64,000 nucleotides of DNA from Leptidea sinapis. Taxonomy: Eukaryota > Arthropoda > Insecta > Lepidoptera > Pieridae. Below are positions 43,807 to 55,293 of this stretch, in pieces. The notes under the pieces were generated by a model. The model searched no databases, was not told the origin of the DNA, and was given only the letters and a program-made list of their open reading frames with translations. The DNA lies in NCBI RefSeq assembly GCF_905404315.1, contig NC_066296.1, positions 5,518,001 through 5,582,000 on the forward strand, read 5' to 3'. A program made the position numbers and the translations under genes. Every line of letters begins with the position of its first letter. Position 1 is the stretch's first letter.

Positions 43807-44826
43807 ATGTTGTGTCCAGAAGTCAGTTCATTCCCGCCACCCATAACCTATTCAACAATAAAGAAAGATTTAAGTCTAGAAGATGTAATAAACACTGTAG
43901 AATTAAATAACTTTTATAAAAGTGCAATAATAACCTGTCCAGATGAAGTAAATGTACCTGCTTACATTGAAGATACATTCGATGATAGTGACTACTATGA
44001 AATATCCAATTTGAGTCTTACCGAATTTATAGATCCTGTATTTATTGAAACATTTGTGAAACATGGACGTATATATTGTTTATCAATTAACAGAAAATGT
44101 ATCAATCAAAATTGTGCAGCCATAACACCTGATGGCGTGTTAACACTTCATGTTCTAGAAAACATTTATCAAACACTTGGCATTGAAGGAGTTAAACAAC
44201 CAAACAATTTTTATGGGATCACCTTAGACTTGAATAACCTGAAACGAATAAAAAAGTTAACTGAGGCTCTAAGTAAGCTAGAACTATTTGAGTTTCATAT
44301 GTCTTGGGTACCACATGAAGAAGATATTTGCCCCTCTACAATAGCTAAATACTTTAGTGATAAAAACTGTGTAGTTAGACTGTGTAATTTGAAAATTGAA
44401 CATGTTGTACCACAAGTTAAGGAAGTACCATCTCTTTGTGATGTAGACTTAGACCAAGTTGTAGAATGGGCTGGAATGTTACTACATGGTTGTGACTTGT
44501 ATCCAGAAGATAACTATACAAGTACTTACTATGTCCCCGATAGTGCATCACCATTGAAAACATCAAGAATATCAATACTTATCATTAAAGGATTTATAAC
44601 ACCTGACATACTAAAAAATACATGTAAGAGTTTATCTGAGCATGTATCACAGAGGGATGTGGACTACTACTGGTGTGCCCTCAGCTTACAAAGCCAGGAG
44701 GAAGGTTTACACCGGTGGCACAGTCACTCTCCTCGGACGTTTCACTCACATAATAGTTCCTCTAATATTTTCTTCACACACACTAATCAAATTTTATATT
44801 CTATTGGCCAATTAAATTATTCATAG
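43807..44826 (+). CDS. RPP40: RNase P/MRP protein subunit p40 homologue
   Basis: 339 residues from the first ATG (43807). An upstream in-frame TTG at 43774 is not a likely start. RPP40 is a subunit of the nuclear RNase P and RNase MRP ribonucleoproteins that process tRNA and rRNA precursors. The match rests on two blocks: ISNLSLTEFIDPVFIETFVK with ALT/CLSI-like and TPDGVLTLHV downstream (residues ~70-125), and the C-terminal half from VVEWAGMLLHGCDLYPED through TSTYYVP to ILIIKGFITPDILKNTC. The family normally ends with a W...EH...Y-type segment after the strand CALSLQSQ. Here the last approximately 40 residues are His/Ser-rich and unlike the family, so a 3' exon may be missed or the end is altered. 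A LINE tail lies only 40 bp beyond the stop. Confidence 0.82.
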   Translation: MLCPEVSSFPPPITYSTIKKDLSLEDVINTVELNNFYKSAIITCPDEVNVPAYIEDTFDDSDYYEISNLSLTEFIDPVFIETFVKHGRIYCLSINRKCINQNCAAITPDGVLTLHVLENIYQTLGIEGVKQPNNFYGITLDLNNLKRIKKLTEALSKLELFEFHMSWVPHEEDICPSTIAKYFSDKNCVVRLCNLKIEHVVPQVKEVPSLCDVDLDQVVEWAGMLLHGCDLYPEDNYTSTYYVPDSASPLKTSRISILIIKGFITPDILKNTCKSLSEHVSQRDVDYYWCALSLQSQEEGLHRWHSHSPRTFHSHNSSSNIFFTHTNQILYSIGQLNYS

Positions 44827-44867
44827 TACCAGAACATTTTATTTGTATTTCCATAATCTTAACATGT

Positions 44868-45115
44868 GTGGTGGTCCTCCACAGTGCAGTTTTCAAGGAC
44901 CTTTCTTCCAGATACTACAAAGCTGTGGAATAAGCTTCCTTGTGTGGTGTTTCCGGGACTGTATGACATGGGTACCTTCAAAAAAAAGTGTGTACACCTT
45001 CCTTAAAGGCCGGCAACACTCCTGTGATTCCTCTGATGTTGCAAGAGAATATGGGTGGCGGTGATCACTTAACACCAAGTGACCCATACACTCATTTGTG
45101 TTCCTATTCCATAAA
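44868..45115 (+). repeat. LINE tail family J copy
   Basis: Matches the shared 3' block: tgtggtggtcctccacagtg, aagctgtggaataagcttcc, gacatgggtaccttcaaaaa, ending in a run of A. It is the C-terminal coding end and tail of a Jockey/CR1-like LINE, inserted just downstream of the RPP40-like ORF. Confidence 0.8.
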
Positions 45116-45841
45116 AAAAATTTGGTTAGAGGTACTGGGTGAATAACAAAGACATTCTTGAACAACACTCTAATGTTTAAGTACAGAGATGCTTCAAATG
45201 TCACTGGTTAAGGGACTGAAACATGACCACATATTATAGGGAGAAGGAGGAGCGGCATTGGCTGCTCCACCCTAATGTCATCATTCCTCTAACTATTCGG
45301 CTTATGGTCTTGGTAACTGCAGAAATAATCAATTAAAAAAAAAATTTTTGTGGAAGATTAGTACATATTAGCATATAGGTCACTTGATGTTACATTGTCT
45401 CTGCAACCCACATTGTCCTGTAACACCAGAATAATCAAAGCAGATCAAACTTCTAATCAAACTTTTTAACAAAGGTACCTATGCCATATCCTGAAAACTC
45501 TGTAGAGGAATACCACACCCAGATTCTTAAAGCACAATTAAGTAAACTTATCACTAAAAGGTTAATATTTTCTTTTTTTATAGAAGAGGACAACCAAGAC
45601 TATACACAGTCATCCGATGGTATTTGATTGCTTCAGCCCATACTCTCGTGTAACACCAGAGGAATCACAAGGTTGTTGCCACCTTACAATGTTCCACAAT
45701 TCGGTGTGTCAACATCTCATGCCTCAAGTAGAAGCTGAACTTGTATCAAGTTCATTGAAGCAGTTTTCCGTTGCCGATTAACTCAGGTGTTCTGTCGTGG
45801 GTTCAGGGTGGGCTGTATCTTCAGTGGAGTATGTGTATGAT
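45116..45841. other. Gene-free DNA with a small antisense LINE-tail fragment
   Basis: 45638-45686 is antisense to part of family J (taacaccagaggaatcacaa). A polypyrimidine-AG site near 45584 could act as a splice acceptor for a missing last exon of the RPP40-like gene, but no exon is proven. Confidence 0.4.
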
Positions 45842-46072
45842 CGCTTACGCTAAAGCTGAGATTTATTGAATATACTGCTGTGTGTTATAAAAGGTGTGAC
45901 TTGACTTTTGCATTGGGGTATCTTAGCTTAAGCTCAGCATTATTTCTGCTGTCAAATTACTACAAAAACGAAATCAAAGATTATTGTAAGTTTACACTCG
46001 GTTTTATGTAAGTAAAGTCTGAGAAAAGTCTAAATATACTCTATAGATCTCAGCCTTAGCCATGCGGTTGGG
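45842..46072. mobile_element. MITE family G, uninterrupted
   Basis: About 231 bp with ends gcttacgctaaagctgagat and atctcagccttagccatgcg, forming imperfect TIRs. No ORF. It serves as the intact reference for the split copy at 38813-39343. Confidence 0.75.
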
Positions 46073-46439
46073 AAACAAATGGCTCATTGAAGGTGCAGTG
46101 CTACATTTATTGTTGCAAGTAATTTAATTTTTATTATTGCAACACACAGTGATCCTATCACTTTTAAATTCTTATTATATTATATTAAGAATTCTTGTTG
46201 TCATTAAGTAGGTACTTACCGAAAACTTTTTTTTGGTTGTAAACTCGAACATCAGAGCCTAGAGCTGCAAGCCTGCAACTAATCAACCTATAATTGTTTT
46301 GGTTACTATGAAACACCAAGCGAACAGAATTGAGTGGTGCCTAGTAATCTGGGGGCACGACAGTGCCGTCGTTTGTGTTATTAATATTAAAAATCTTTTA
46401 TATATTTTTTTGGAATTACGGGAGTGTATTCGCTTGTTT

Positions 46440-46570
46440 TGAAGGTACCCATGTCGTATCGTCCCGGAAACACCGCACAAGAAGCTCATTCGACAGCTTT
46501 GTAGTACGTGGGATAAAGCTCTTGAAAACCGCACTGTGGAGGAACGCCACGAGGTGGCATGTCGTGCGAA
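46440..46570 (-). repeat. LINE tail family J fragment (minus)
   Basis: Antisense: ggtacccatgtcgtatcgtc, then caaagctcattcgacagctt-like sequence, aaaccgcactgtggagga. Confidence 0.75.
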
Positions 46571-46879
46571 GTATGTTTAAATTAAAAGATTGACTTGGCA
46601 ATGGCACTAAACAATCTAATTTATTATAATATGTACCTATTGCTTTTGGGATACATTGTATTTTCATGCGAATGCCAAGTTAATCTATTTATTGTAAATA
46701 TAAAAGACAAATTCACCGACATGATATTACATGGATCTCACAACTTTTTACGGTACATGAACTGACTTGCGACACTTGGTTTGGTGGCGGCTTTATTCAT
46801 CTATTGGAACACGAGCTCTATACATTGTTTTATAGAGAAGGCTTTAGGCTATAACCTACGCATGATATTTATTTACAAC

Positions 46880-47295
46880 TAGCTGACCCGACAGACGTTG
46901 TTCTGTATAATAAAAAATGTATAAATGTATAATAAATAATAAAAAAATAATGTTTTTATATGAATTTGTCAATAATATATCATAACATCAAAAATTACTT
47001 TGTAAAATATGCACTTTGATATGCACCCTGCTGTCGTAATGAAATTGTTTCACCGCAGAACTGTCAAACCGTGGGTCAATAAATTCTCTCATAGAAATTA
47101 TGTATGGACACATCAAAGGAAAAACAAATTTGTTGTTTTTATTTAGTTTAGCAGCATTTTCCTATTTATTCACCTTTTAAACCTTCTCTGGACTTCCACA
47201 AATAATTCAAGACCTAAATTTGCCAAATCTGTCCAGCCGTTCTCGAGTTTTAGCGAGACTAACGAACAGCAATTCATTTTGATATATATAGATAG
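46880..47295 (+). repeat. Dispersed repeat family B copy
   Basis: A full-length sense copy from agctgacccgacagacgttg to tatatatagatag. Good reference copy for the family. Confidence 0.85.
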
Positions 47296-47410
47296 ATTTA
47301 AACGGTTTTATTTAGGTGGAAGTAACCGGTATTTAAGGAAATTTTAGGAGTTTTTAATAGTTGAGTAAATAAAAACAGTATTTGTATTAAATAAATAAAT
47401 TACATTTTGT

Positions 47411-50400
47411 TTATTGCACATAAAGTTCTTCAGCCGGTACAGCCGCGTACAAGGCTTGGACAGCCTCGATGATCTCTGCCAATACAGCGTGCACTATGGG
47501 TGGCGCTATCTCCTGCATCACATCCTTCCAATTGCTGTTCACAAACTGCAATACAGGATCACCTGAAAGAGCCAATGATTATCGTTCAAATCACGTTATA
47601 GTTTCAATGTACGTGAATTATCGGGGTCCCATTGCTCTGCGAATGGCTGGATAACTTGGCGTTGCGTAGAGACGTCTCTTCATTGTGTGTCTTCTACCGT
47701 ATTTATCACCGAGAGTGTTCCGAAGAGCTGTTTCACCTGATTCCTGCCACCGAACTCCACCTTCACACAACACGCCACAAATTAGGATATCATCCCCACC
47801 ATCTGCGTGTGTGGCGGTCCTCCACAGCGCGATTTTCAAGGAACTTTCTTCCACGTACAACAAAGCTGTGGAATGAGGTTCCTTGTGCGGTGTTTCCGGG
47901 ACGCTACGACATGGGTACCCTTAAAAAAAGCGCGTACACCTTCCTTAAAGTCCGGCAACGGTTCTGTGATTCCAATCGTGTTGCAAGAGAATGTGACCAC
48001 TTAACACCAGATGACTCGTACGCTCGTTTATCTTCCTTTTCCATAAAAAAAATGTACTAGATAATATTATTTTTTTAATGTAATACTTTTTCATGATCAT
48101 TGTTCTCACCTAAGAGCTTGTTTCCATTGAACAGGTTGTCAAATTGAAATGTGGCGCCGGTGAGTACTTTGAAAGAGTCTTTCCACTTTGTGATGCGCCA
48201 GTGCTGCTTGCCATCTTCTCCAGCCTCACTCTTGAGGTCAGTCGCCACCTTGATGACAATGTCACCTGAGGAAACGTGGATCACATGAAATATTGTAATT
48301 TGTAGCAATTATTATTGTTCATCGATGTAATAATTATAGTATTAATTGTGGCGTAATTATAGATGTTCATTAGCACACAAAAAAGATGTCACTGTTTCTA
48401 ATTAGGACTTAAGTGGCAGTATAGGTAGTGGTGAGTAAGTAGATGAGGTTGTAGAGTGCGTAAACTAATTTATCAATGTGTGATGAATCCAATGCGGTTA
48501 CGAACTGTATGCGCTTTAAAATGAATCTTATTTACTCGAATTTAAGTAACTATTTCCTTTAAAGGTATTATTAAGTGAAACTTCTGTTACTATTTTACTA
48601 TTTATTCTACACAGCCGGCGTCATTTTCAACCAATACCATGATTAAACAAATAATGATAAAAATTTTCAAGCAAATTTCAAAATGGCCGCTGGGGAATAT
48701 AAAAAATGATTCTTTTATGAAAGCATTTAGAAAGCACATAGTTGGGCACCTTTCCTAAACTATGACCAAGGTAACCGATGGATGGTCTGTGCGTCATACT
48801 CGTGAACGGGCGTTACGTAAATACGACACCCTGTTAATTGGTCAAAGGGACCATTTGTATCATAGGTGCTTCAGCTACCATAGACCTCTTGTAACTCATA
48901 TGTCTACTGAATCACAACTAATAAATAAATGTCAATATGTAGAAGTTGTATAAAAAATTGAAAATAAATAAAAATAGAGAAATCCCCCGGTTCAGATAAC
49001 ACCAACAAGCCGCACAACTAAAAGGAGTCCTTGTAGCGAAGACTTACTGTGTGTGACAAAGCTACGTCCTACACTCGCGCTTTGTATGACACTTTGTGTT
49101 AGTGTGCGTGAATTGCTCAAAATAGAGGTTAGTTATAAAGTCTATAGAAATAGACTCGACAGAGTTCTACGTTTTCACAGGTGTCATAATCTATCTAGAC
49201 GTATAAATAATGTAAGCCTAAAATGCAAAACAAAGATGTAACTTACGGATATCGATCTTGTATTTCCCCTGGCCCTGAACGGGCAGTATGAGAAGCTGCC
49301 CCGACAGCAGGTACTCTCCCACCAGCTCCATGTTACACTTCAGCGATATTGACTGCTTCATTTTGTTTAAGTCATGCCTAAAATAACGGCATTATGAACA
49401 ATACAAATAGGAATACCCCATAGATTTACGGCCTTACAAAAAAAACTTGGTATAAAGTTATTAAACTTCAGAATAAACCAAGAATATATATACAAGAGGA
49501 AGGCTCCTTTGCACAGGATGCCGCCTAGGTTATGGGTACCACAACGGCGCACAACAGCTGTAAAGTAGATCCTGTAGATGAAGCCACATCCTGAGAGTTG
49601 AACAACACACAAGATTTATCAACGATACGTCACTCGAACGGTTGGCTCAGTTTAATAGCGCTCGCACGGACCGCGAGAAATTAAGTAGATAATTTGTGTA
49701 ATTTATCCCAGAAGTGAGGGTTATCACCTTGAATAAAAACAAATTGTTTAATAATCACACTCCACGATAACACCCCGTAAAGGATTCCGAGTTCGAGTAC
49801 CGTTAGATGCAAAAGCTTGTATCATGAATATTAATGATCGTTTATAATTAATTATAACTATGGATGTGGATTTGGATGTGTGGCGGTCCTCCACAGTGCG
49901 GTTTTCAAGGAGCTTTCTTCCACGTACTACGAAGCTGTGGAATGAGCTTCCTTGTGCGGTGTTTCCGGGACGATACGACATGGGTACCTTCAAAAAAGCG
50001 CGTACACCTTCCTTAAAGGCCGGCAACGCTCTTATGATTCCTCTGGTGTTGCAAGAGAATGTGGGCGGCGGTGATAACTTAACACCAGGTGACCCGTACG
50101 CTCGTTTGTCCTGCTATTCCATAAAAAAAAAACTATTTTTCTTTAGGCTGGGGACCGAGCCGATAGCCTTGAGGAAACGAGCGGAGCTAGGTTACCTTTC
50201 TCACACATATAGCTAGGCTCGATTATGGGTACCACAACGGCGCCTTTTTCTACCGTAAAGCAGTAATGTGTAAGCATTACTGTGTTTCAGACTGAAGGGC
50301 GCCGTAGCTAGTGAAATTACTGGGCAAATGAGACTTAGCATCATAAGTCTCAAGGTGACGAGCGCAGTTGTAGTGCCACTCAGAATTTTTGGGATTTTCA

Positions 50401-53400
50401 AGAATCCTGAGCGGCACTGCATTGTTATGGGCAGGGAGTATTCATTACCATCAGCTGAACGTCCTGCTTGTCTCGTCCCTTATTTTTATAAAAAAAACAC
50501 AAGATCGCCATAGTTTTAATACAGAATAAGAAGCATTTTAAATTTATTACAAACATAATACAATTTTCTTTAGCAAATTAACAAATCCATGTCATCTTAA
50601 ATATTATTGGTGTACATTTAATAAATTTAATCTAGATTGAACAATTAGCATGGCCGAACTGTAAAAGTAAGGGACATTTTGGCGATTTTCATTCGCACTG
50701 TGTATATAAAATAGAAATGCATAGAAAAATTATTTTTCATTTCTCATACTCGGAAAGTCATGTTGTTTTGATCTGATTATTGGGTGGAAAATGCTGCTTC
50801 CCTCAATAGAGAGGGAAAAACTCATACAAATTACTTCCCACCTAAGGGCCGGACTGAGCTTTAAAAATAGAACTGCTGTCAGCTGTGACGTTTTACGTAA
50901 TAAAAACTAATTAAAAAAAAATCTGCGGCCATGTGACTTTCTAAACAGCCAGTGTGAACTTAGCGCAAATTTCTTTGAGCGGAATAAGCCGCAACAATTA
51001 CGCGGTTAGCTCCATATTTAAAATTTAAAAAGTCGACATAAATTGTCCTAATTTGACAATTAATTTTAAATAGGTACTACAAATATTATTATATATTATC
51101 AATAAATAGTTAAGATAAACAACTAGTTTTATTTTCCTCATATTCGAAATGAAAAGTAGAGTGTTTAACACGGGTATAGGTAAGAATCAATTCCTAATCG
51201 GACCATAGCCACCCGCGCTGCGCTCGGGCGTCTAAATACCTCGGGAATTGATTCTTTCGACCCTCGGTTAACAATCTACTATTTCTTCTCATATTCTGTA
51301 AATATAAAATTATTTTTAGTCAAATATAAGCTTTATATAAACCGTCAAAAAATGGTTACAATCATGCGCTATTTTGGCGAATTATCGGCCAAATAGCCGC
51401 CTTTTCATATATATTATACCTTAACACTACCACAGATTTGTAAAGAATATGTATTATGTTGATAAAATCATTTAACTCAACAATTTCTCTTTTTAAATCA
51501 TTCTCTTCTATGTAATATTTTTCTTTGATAGACAACACATTATTTGATAACCCACTAATAAGTGTTTTTGTACGGTTATACTGTATAATAATAGTTTTTT
51601 ATAAATATTAAAGATATAAGAGGTATATTAAATTAAATATTTATTAAGTAATTTTATACTAATATAATAATATATAATCAATCTAGATGAAAACTCCTAA
51701 AAAGCAGGACACAAAATATAATAACATCATCCACGTATACAAAAATATTCATAAAATGAAAACTAATGGGCCCAACTATGTAAAATTTGTATGGCCACAT
51801 GGCAAACTTTCCGCATCAAACTAATCATGAAAATTGGATCATAATTCTCCTTTTTGAAGTCGGTTAAAACGTGATAATGTGTAAACACGCATGCATTATA
51901 GGTATTAGAGCAATTAAAGTACGTGAATATATTATTAGGGGTTAAAATAGCTATGAAATTGATGGTTTGTACTGGAAAATTCAAATATTTTTTAAATGTA
52001 ATATATATTTACTAAGCCAGATAAAACTAAAAATTATGGGCGTTATGAGGAAGCTCATTGTCGCTCAGCGGGCAATGGAGAGGGCTATTCTCGGAGTTTC
52101 CCTGCGAGATAGAAATCAGAAATGAGGAGATCCGTAGGAGAACCAAAGTTATTGACATAACTCCGATGGTTGCAAAACTAGTGGCAGTGGGCAGGACACA
52201 TAGCTCGACGGTCAGATAGCCGTTGGGGCAGTAAAGTCCTCGAATGGCGATCCCGTACCGGAAGACGTAGTGTTGGTAGGCCCCCACAAGATGGACCGAC
52301 GATCTGGTCAAGATCGCTGGAATAGGTTGGATGAGGGCAGCGTAGGACCGATCGTCATGGCGATCTTTGGGGGTGGCCTTTGTTTAGCTGTGGACGTCTC
52401 CCGGTTGAAATGATAATGATGAAACCAAATATTATGAGTGTTACTCTATTCCACATACATGAACTCACATATAACTGTATCGACCAGAGCTCATAATATC
52501 GACTATGTACACGGGCCAGTTGCGAGAAGTACAAACTAAATAGATTAGGTACAATAATATTGATATAGTCGTGTTTGTTTATTGACTCGTCACAAGCAAC
52601 CTTGTGTTGTCACCGCAAACGAACAACGCTTCATATAACTTCACAACTGACTTAATAAATCGCATTACCCGCAGAGTATCGTCTTACGTGTATGTGGGGT
52701 TGCCAACGCTATAATAAAGAACTACTTTTTAAGGTGTCTACGTACTTTTACCTTTACTTTTTAGTGTCTGTTAAGGTTTTTTTTTATGAAAATAAGGGAC
52801 GAGACGAGCAGGACGTTAACCCAATGGTAATTGATACGCTCTACCCATTACAATGCAGTGCCGCTCACGGATTGCGCTTGTCATCTTGATACATAAGATG
52901 TTAAGTCTCATTTGCCCAGTAATTTCGCTAACTACGGAGCCCTTCAGACCGAAACACAATAATGATTACACAATACTGCTTCACGGTAGAAATAGGTGCC
53001 GTTGTGGTACCCATAATCTAGCCAGCATCCTGTGCAAAGGAGCCTCCCACTGGTAAAGGTTGTTTTGTTGTAAATCACAGTAGGTTATTTCTCGATAACA
53101 TCAGGTAAACTAAAACTTTTCGTTCCTTTATATTGTCATAATAGTAATACATTAAAGAGAAATTTTTTTAAAGTAGGATTGGGCAGGCCTATAAAAGGTG
53201 CCGCGCGCCTGAAAAAAATGCAGTTCGAAACTCTATTTCACGTTCTTGTGAGAGAGTGAAATATCCTGGAGAACGTTTGTTAGCTATGAATGACAGGTAG
53301 AAGACCCACTTATCGGGACACGGGGTAATATAACCTATAATAAACCTAAATGAAAACTCGTAAAAAGGCCTTACACAAAATAAAATTACATCTTCCACAT

Positions 53401-55293
53401 AAACAATGACATCATCCACGTAAACATGAACGTTCATAAAATGAAAACTACTGGGCCAAATTATACCTATGTCCCTATATACTCGATAAGTCATTCTTAT
53501 CACCTTATCCAATATAAGGTGATAAGAATGACGCGCGTACAATACGCGTGAATTTCAATTTCCATACAAACTTCTATCGCTGGTAAGCTATACGTCCTTC
53601 CATTGACAGACAGCATGTACGGATAAGGTGAGTTACCGTCGATAACCTTATTGGGACAGAAAAGTCAACGATAGTTACGATTTTATCTTAAGTAGGCCTC
53701 AACCGGAAAAAGAGTGAAAATTGGGAACGGCCGTAAGTTGCCATGGCGACATTCCATTCTGCACGGACGCACGCCACGAAATCGAAGATACTAGTAGGAT
53801 AGTGACGAATGGAGCAGGACATTCACCTGATGATAATGGGCCGGCCCATTACAATCAATATCGCTAAGGATTCTTTAAAACCGATTGTGTCCGTCACTTT
53901 GAGACATTAGATTTTAAGGGCTATTTTTCACTCGGACACCACGGCGGCACTACCAAGAACGTATACTGCGTTAATCAGAAAGGGTATAATATCCCATCAA
54001 TGCTACGTTATTTGGGTCATATTCAATTGTATGGTGATGTTTAAGTTTTAATAAATATATGAAAAAAGAAAAAAACTCCCCTACAATATAAAAATATTAT
54101 TTTTCAATTGCTTTTTTAGACAACTCAAATTTTTAAAGAGATTGCCATTTTTAGGCGGAGTCGTTGCTTATAAACAAAATAAGGTAACCTACCTACGGAC
54201 TTAATGACTCAAACATAAGCAAAGCGTAGGTATGTACCATTCTTCTTATTTGTATCCTGCGCAGCTTTTAAACACTCACAATAAATACACAGAAAACACC
54301 ATACAGCATACTAGCTATAGAGAGTTTAGTTTCGCTACCAATTTGGTGATGAGATCTCAGATGTGTCATGACTCTAGTGTCTAGCCTTCAAAAATTGGCA
54401 GTGTCCCAAGACACAAGATTTTTCAGATACACCAAAACCGAAAGTGCCGTACGGCACACTAATCCCTCACCAAATTCTGACCCCTATTTTGTTTATAACA
54501 TGTTTTTATGCTTGTTTTAATAGCTTTCAGATACATTCACTCAAATTATCCTAATTGTAAGCAATCAATTAACTAATTATATGAAAAACGCTCAAAATCA
54601 CGCCGAAATGAGGCACCCTGCTGTCAGAGTTTCCCGGAAAGGAAAGACTAGTTTGGTTGCTTACGGACACCACGGTGACGTGACTGGTTGCGCCACCATG
54701 GTATCCCGACTAAATATACCCCTTAGTCTCATAACCTTAGTAATTTCTCTAGCTAGGGTGCCACTCAAACTGAAACACAAGTATTGTATGCATACAGCTA
54801 AACGGCAATTGATGGCAAAAAAGGCGTTTCTGTGGCCTACCTAACCAGCATCTAAACAGCTGTTTAGATCAGCATTTACATATTACTGCTTTATGGCAGA
54901 AATAGGCGCCGTTGTGGTTAATTTAGCCGGCATCCTGTGCAAAGGAGCCTCCCACTGGTATAATTATCGCTAAGTTAAGCTAAATTAATTTCAAAGCAGG
55001 ATACTTGAGTTATAATTTTGTTATTTAACTCATTTTCACTGTAAGTTTTTATCTTACATCGAACAATACTTACTTAATACTATCGATGGAGCATCCCCTG
55101 ATGCCTGTCATTGTAGTGTCCTTGAAGTGCAGCTTCAGGTCGCCCTGATTGCTCTCGATGGTGTCAATGTGCATGGGATCCATGGACTTTATGCCGAGCT
55201 CTGGTACTCCTGGCACCAGGTGAGGCAGCGCGGCTCTCGCGGAGGTAATCAGGCAGGTTTGGTCTCCGCTCTTGCATGGTGTTATAAATGGCG
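47411..55293 (-). CDS. Takeout/JHBP-family secreted lipid-binding protein (four 3' exons)
   Basis: Minus-strand exons 55293-55074, 49377-49247, 48265-48110 and 47562-47411 all have AG acceptors, and the first three have GTAAGT or GTGAG donors. Their phases join without a frame break, giving 218 residues before the TAA. The start resembles the mature N-terminus of the family (PFITPCKSGDQTCLITSA, with the conserved cysteine pair), followed by LVPGVPELGIKSMDP. The end (FVNSNWKDVMQEIAPPI, then AVPAEELY) is the typical C-terminal helix. Family members are secreted carriers of juvenile hormone or other lipids in haemolymph and chemosensory tissue. The signal-peptide exon must lie upstream (higher coordinates) and was not found. 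AATAAA at 47415-47410 overlaps the stop. The first visible intron is 5.7 kb and full of repeats. Confidence 0.88.
47630..48052 (+). repeat. LINE tail family J, longest copy, antisense in a takeout intron
   Basis: The plus strand decodes to WLDNLALRRDVSSLCVFYRI, HTTRHKLGYHPHHL and FLPRTTKLWNEVPCAVFPGR, the C-terminal end of a Jockey/CR1-like LINE ORF, then an A-rich tail. It lies in the last intron (47563-48109) of the takeout-like gene, on the opposite strand. Confidence 0.85.
49045..49216. mobile_element. MITE family E, 5'-truncated
   Basis: Shares acaaagctacgtcctacact, gacactttgtgttagtgtgc and the right end gacgtataaataatgtaag with 8934-9153. The left TIR is missing. It abuts the second visible takeout exon's 3' side. 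Confidence 0.7.
49497..49575 (+). repeat. SINE-like family A, 5' fragment
   Basis: Contains gaaggctcctttgcacagga and gttatgggtaccacaacggc, then breaks off. Confidence 0.75.
49760..49860 (+). repeat. tRNA-derived SINE, decayed
   Basis: A B-box-like gattccgagttcgagtaccg followed by a tagatgcaaaagcttgtatc-type body, comparable to the start of the SINE at 11815. Confidence 0.5.
49868..50130 (+). repeat. LINE tail family J copy
   Basis: tgtgtggcggtcctccacag through gacatgggtaccttcaaaaa to an A-rich end. Little diverged from the copies at 47805 and 60775. Confidence 0.85.
50215..50495 (+). repeat. SINE-like family A, 5'-truncated copy
   Basis: From ctcgattatgggtaccacaa to cgtcccttatttttataaaa. 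Confidence 0.85.
50496..51720. other. Gene-free intronic DNA
   Basis: Lies within the large intron of the takeout-like gene. AT-rich, no repeat boundary or exon identified. Confidence 0.4.
51720..51880 (+). repeat. Family H repeat fragment
   Basis: Contains ttcataaaatgaaaactaat, ccgcatcaaactaatcatga and tttttgaagtcggttaaaac. Part of it recurs at about 53395-53475. Confidence 0.6.
52035..52425 (+). repeat. RTE-like LINE ORF C-terminal remnant
   Basis: The second copy of the 2590-3015 element: gcaatggagagggctattct, ggagaaccaaagttattgac, atagctcgacggtcagatag, ggaccgacgatctggtcaag. Frame-broken. Confidence 0.75.
52780..53060 (-). repeat. SINE-like family A copy (minus)
   Basis: From ttatgaaaataagggacgag to gcctcccactggtaa, with an internal deletion around the cactcagaattttt block. 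Confidence 0.85.
53490..53532. repeat. Perfect 19-bp hairpin with 5-base loop
   Basis: Arms 53490-53508 and 53514-53532 (gtcattcttatcaccttat and its exact reverse complement) around ccaat. Confidence 0.92.
53545..54870. other. Gene-free intronic DNA with decayed repeat pieces
   Basis: Pieces near 53810-53960 and 54610-54800 resemble an ancient relative of family A (gaaattac-like, actgaaacacaa, caccacggcggc) but are too diverged to delimit. No exon seen. Confidence 0.4.
54870..54962 (-). repeat. SINE-like family A, 5' part (minus)
   Basis: Contains ggcagaaataggcgccgttg and gcaaaggagcctcccactgg. Confidence 0.8.
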
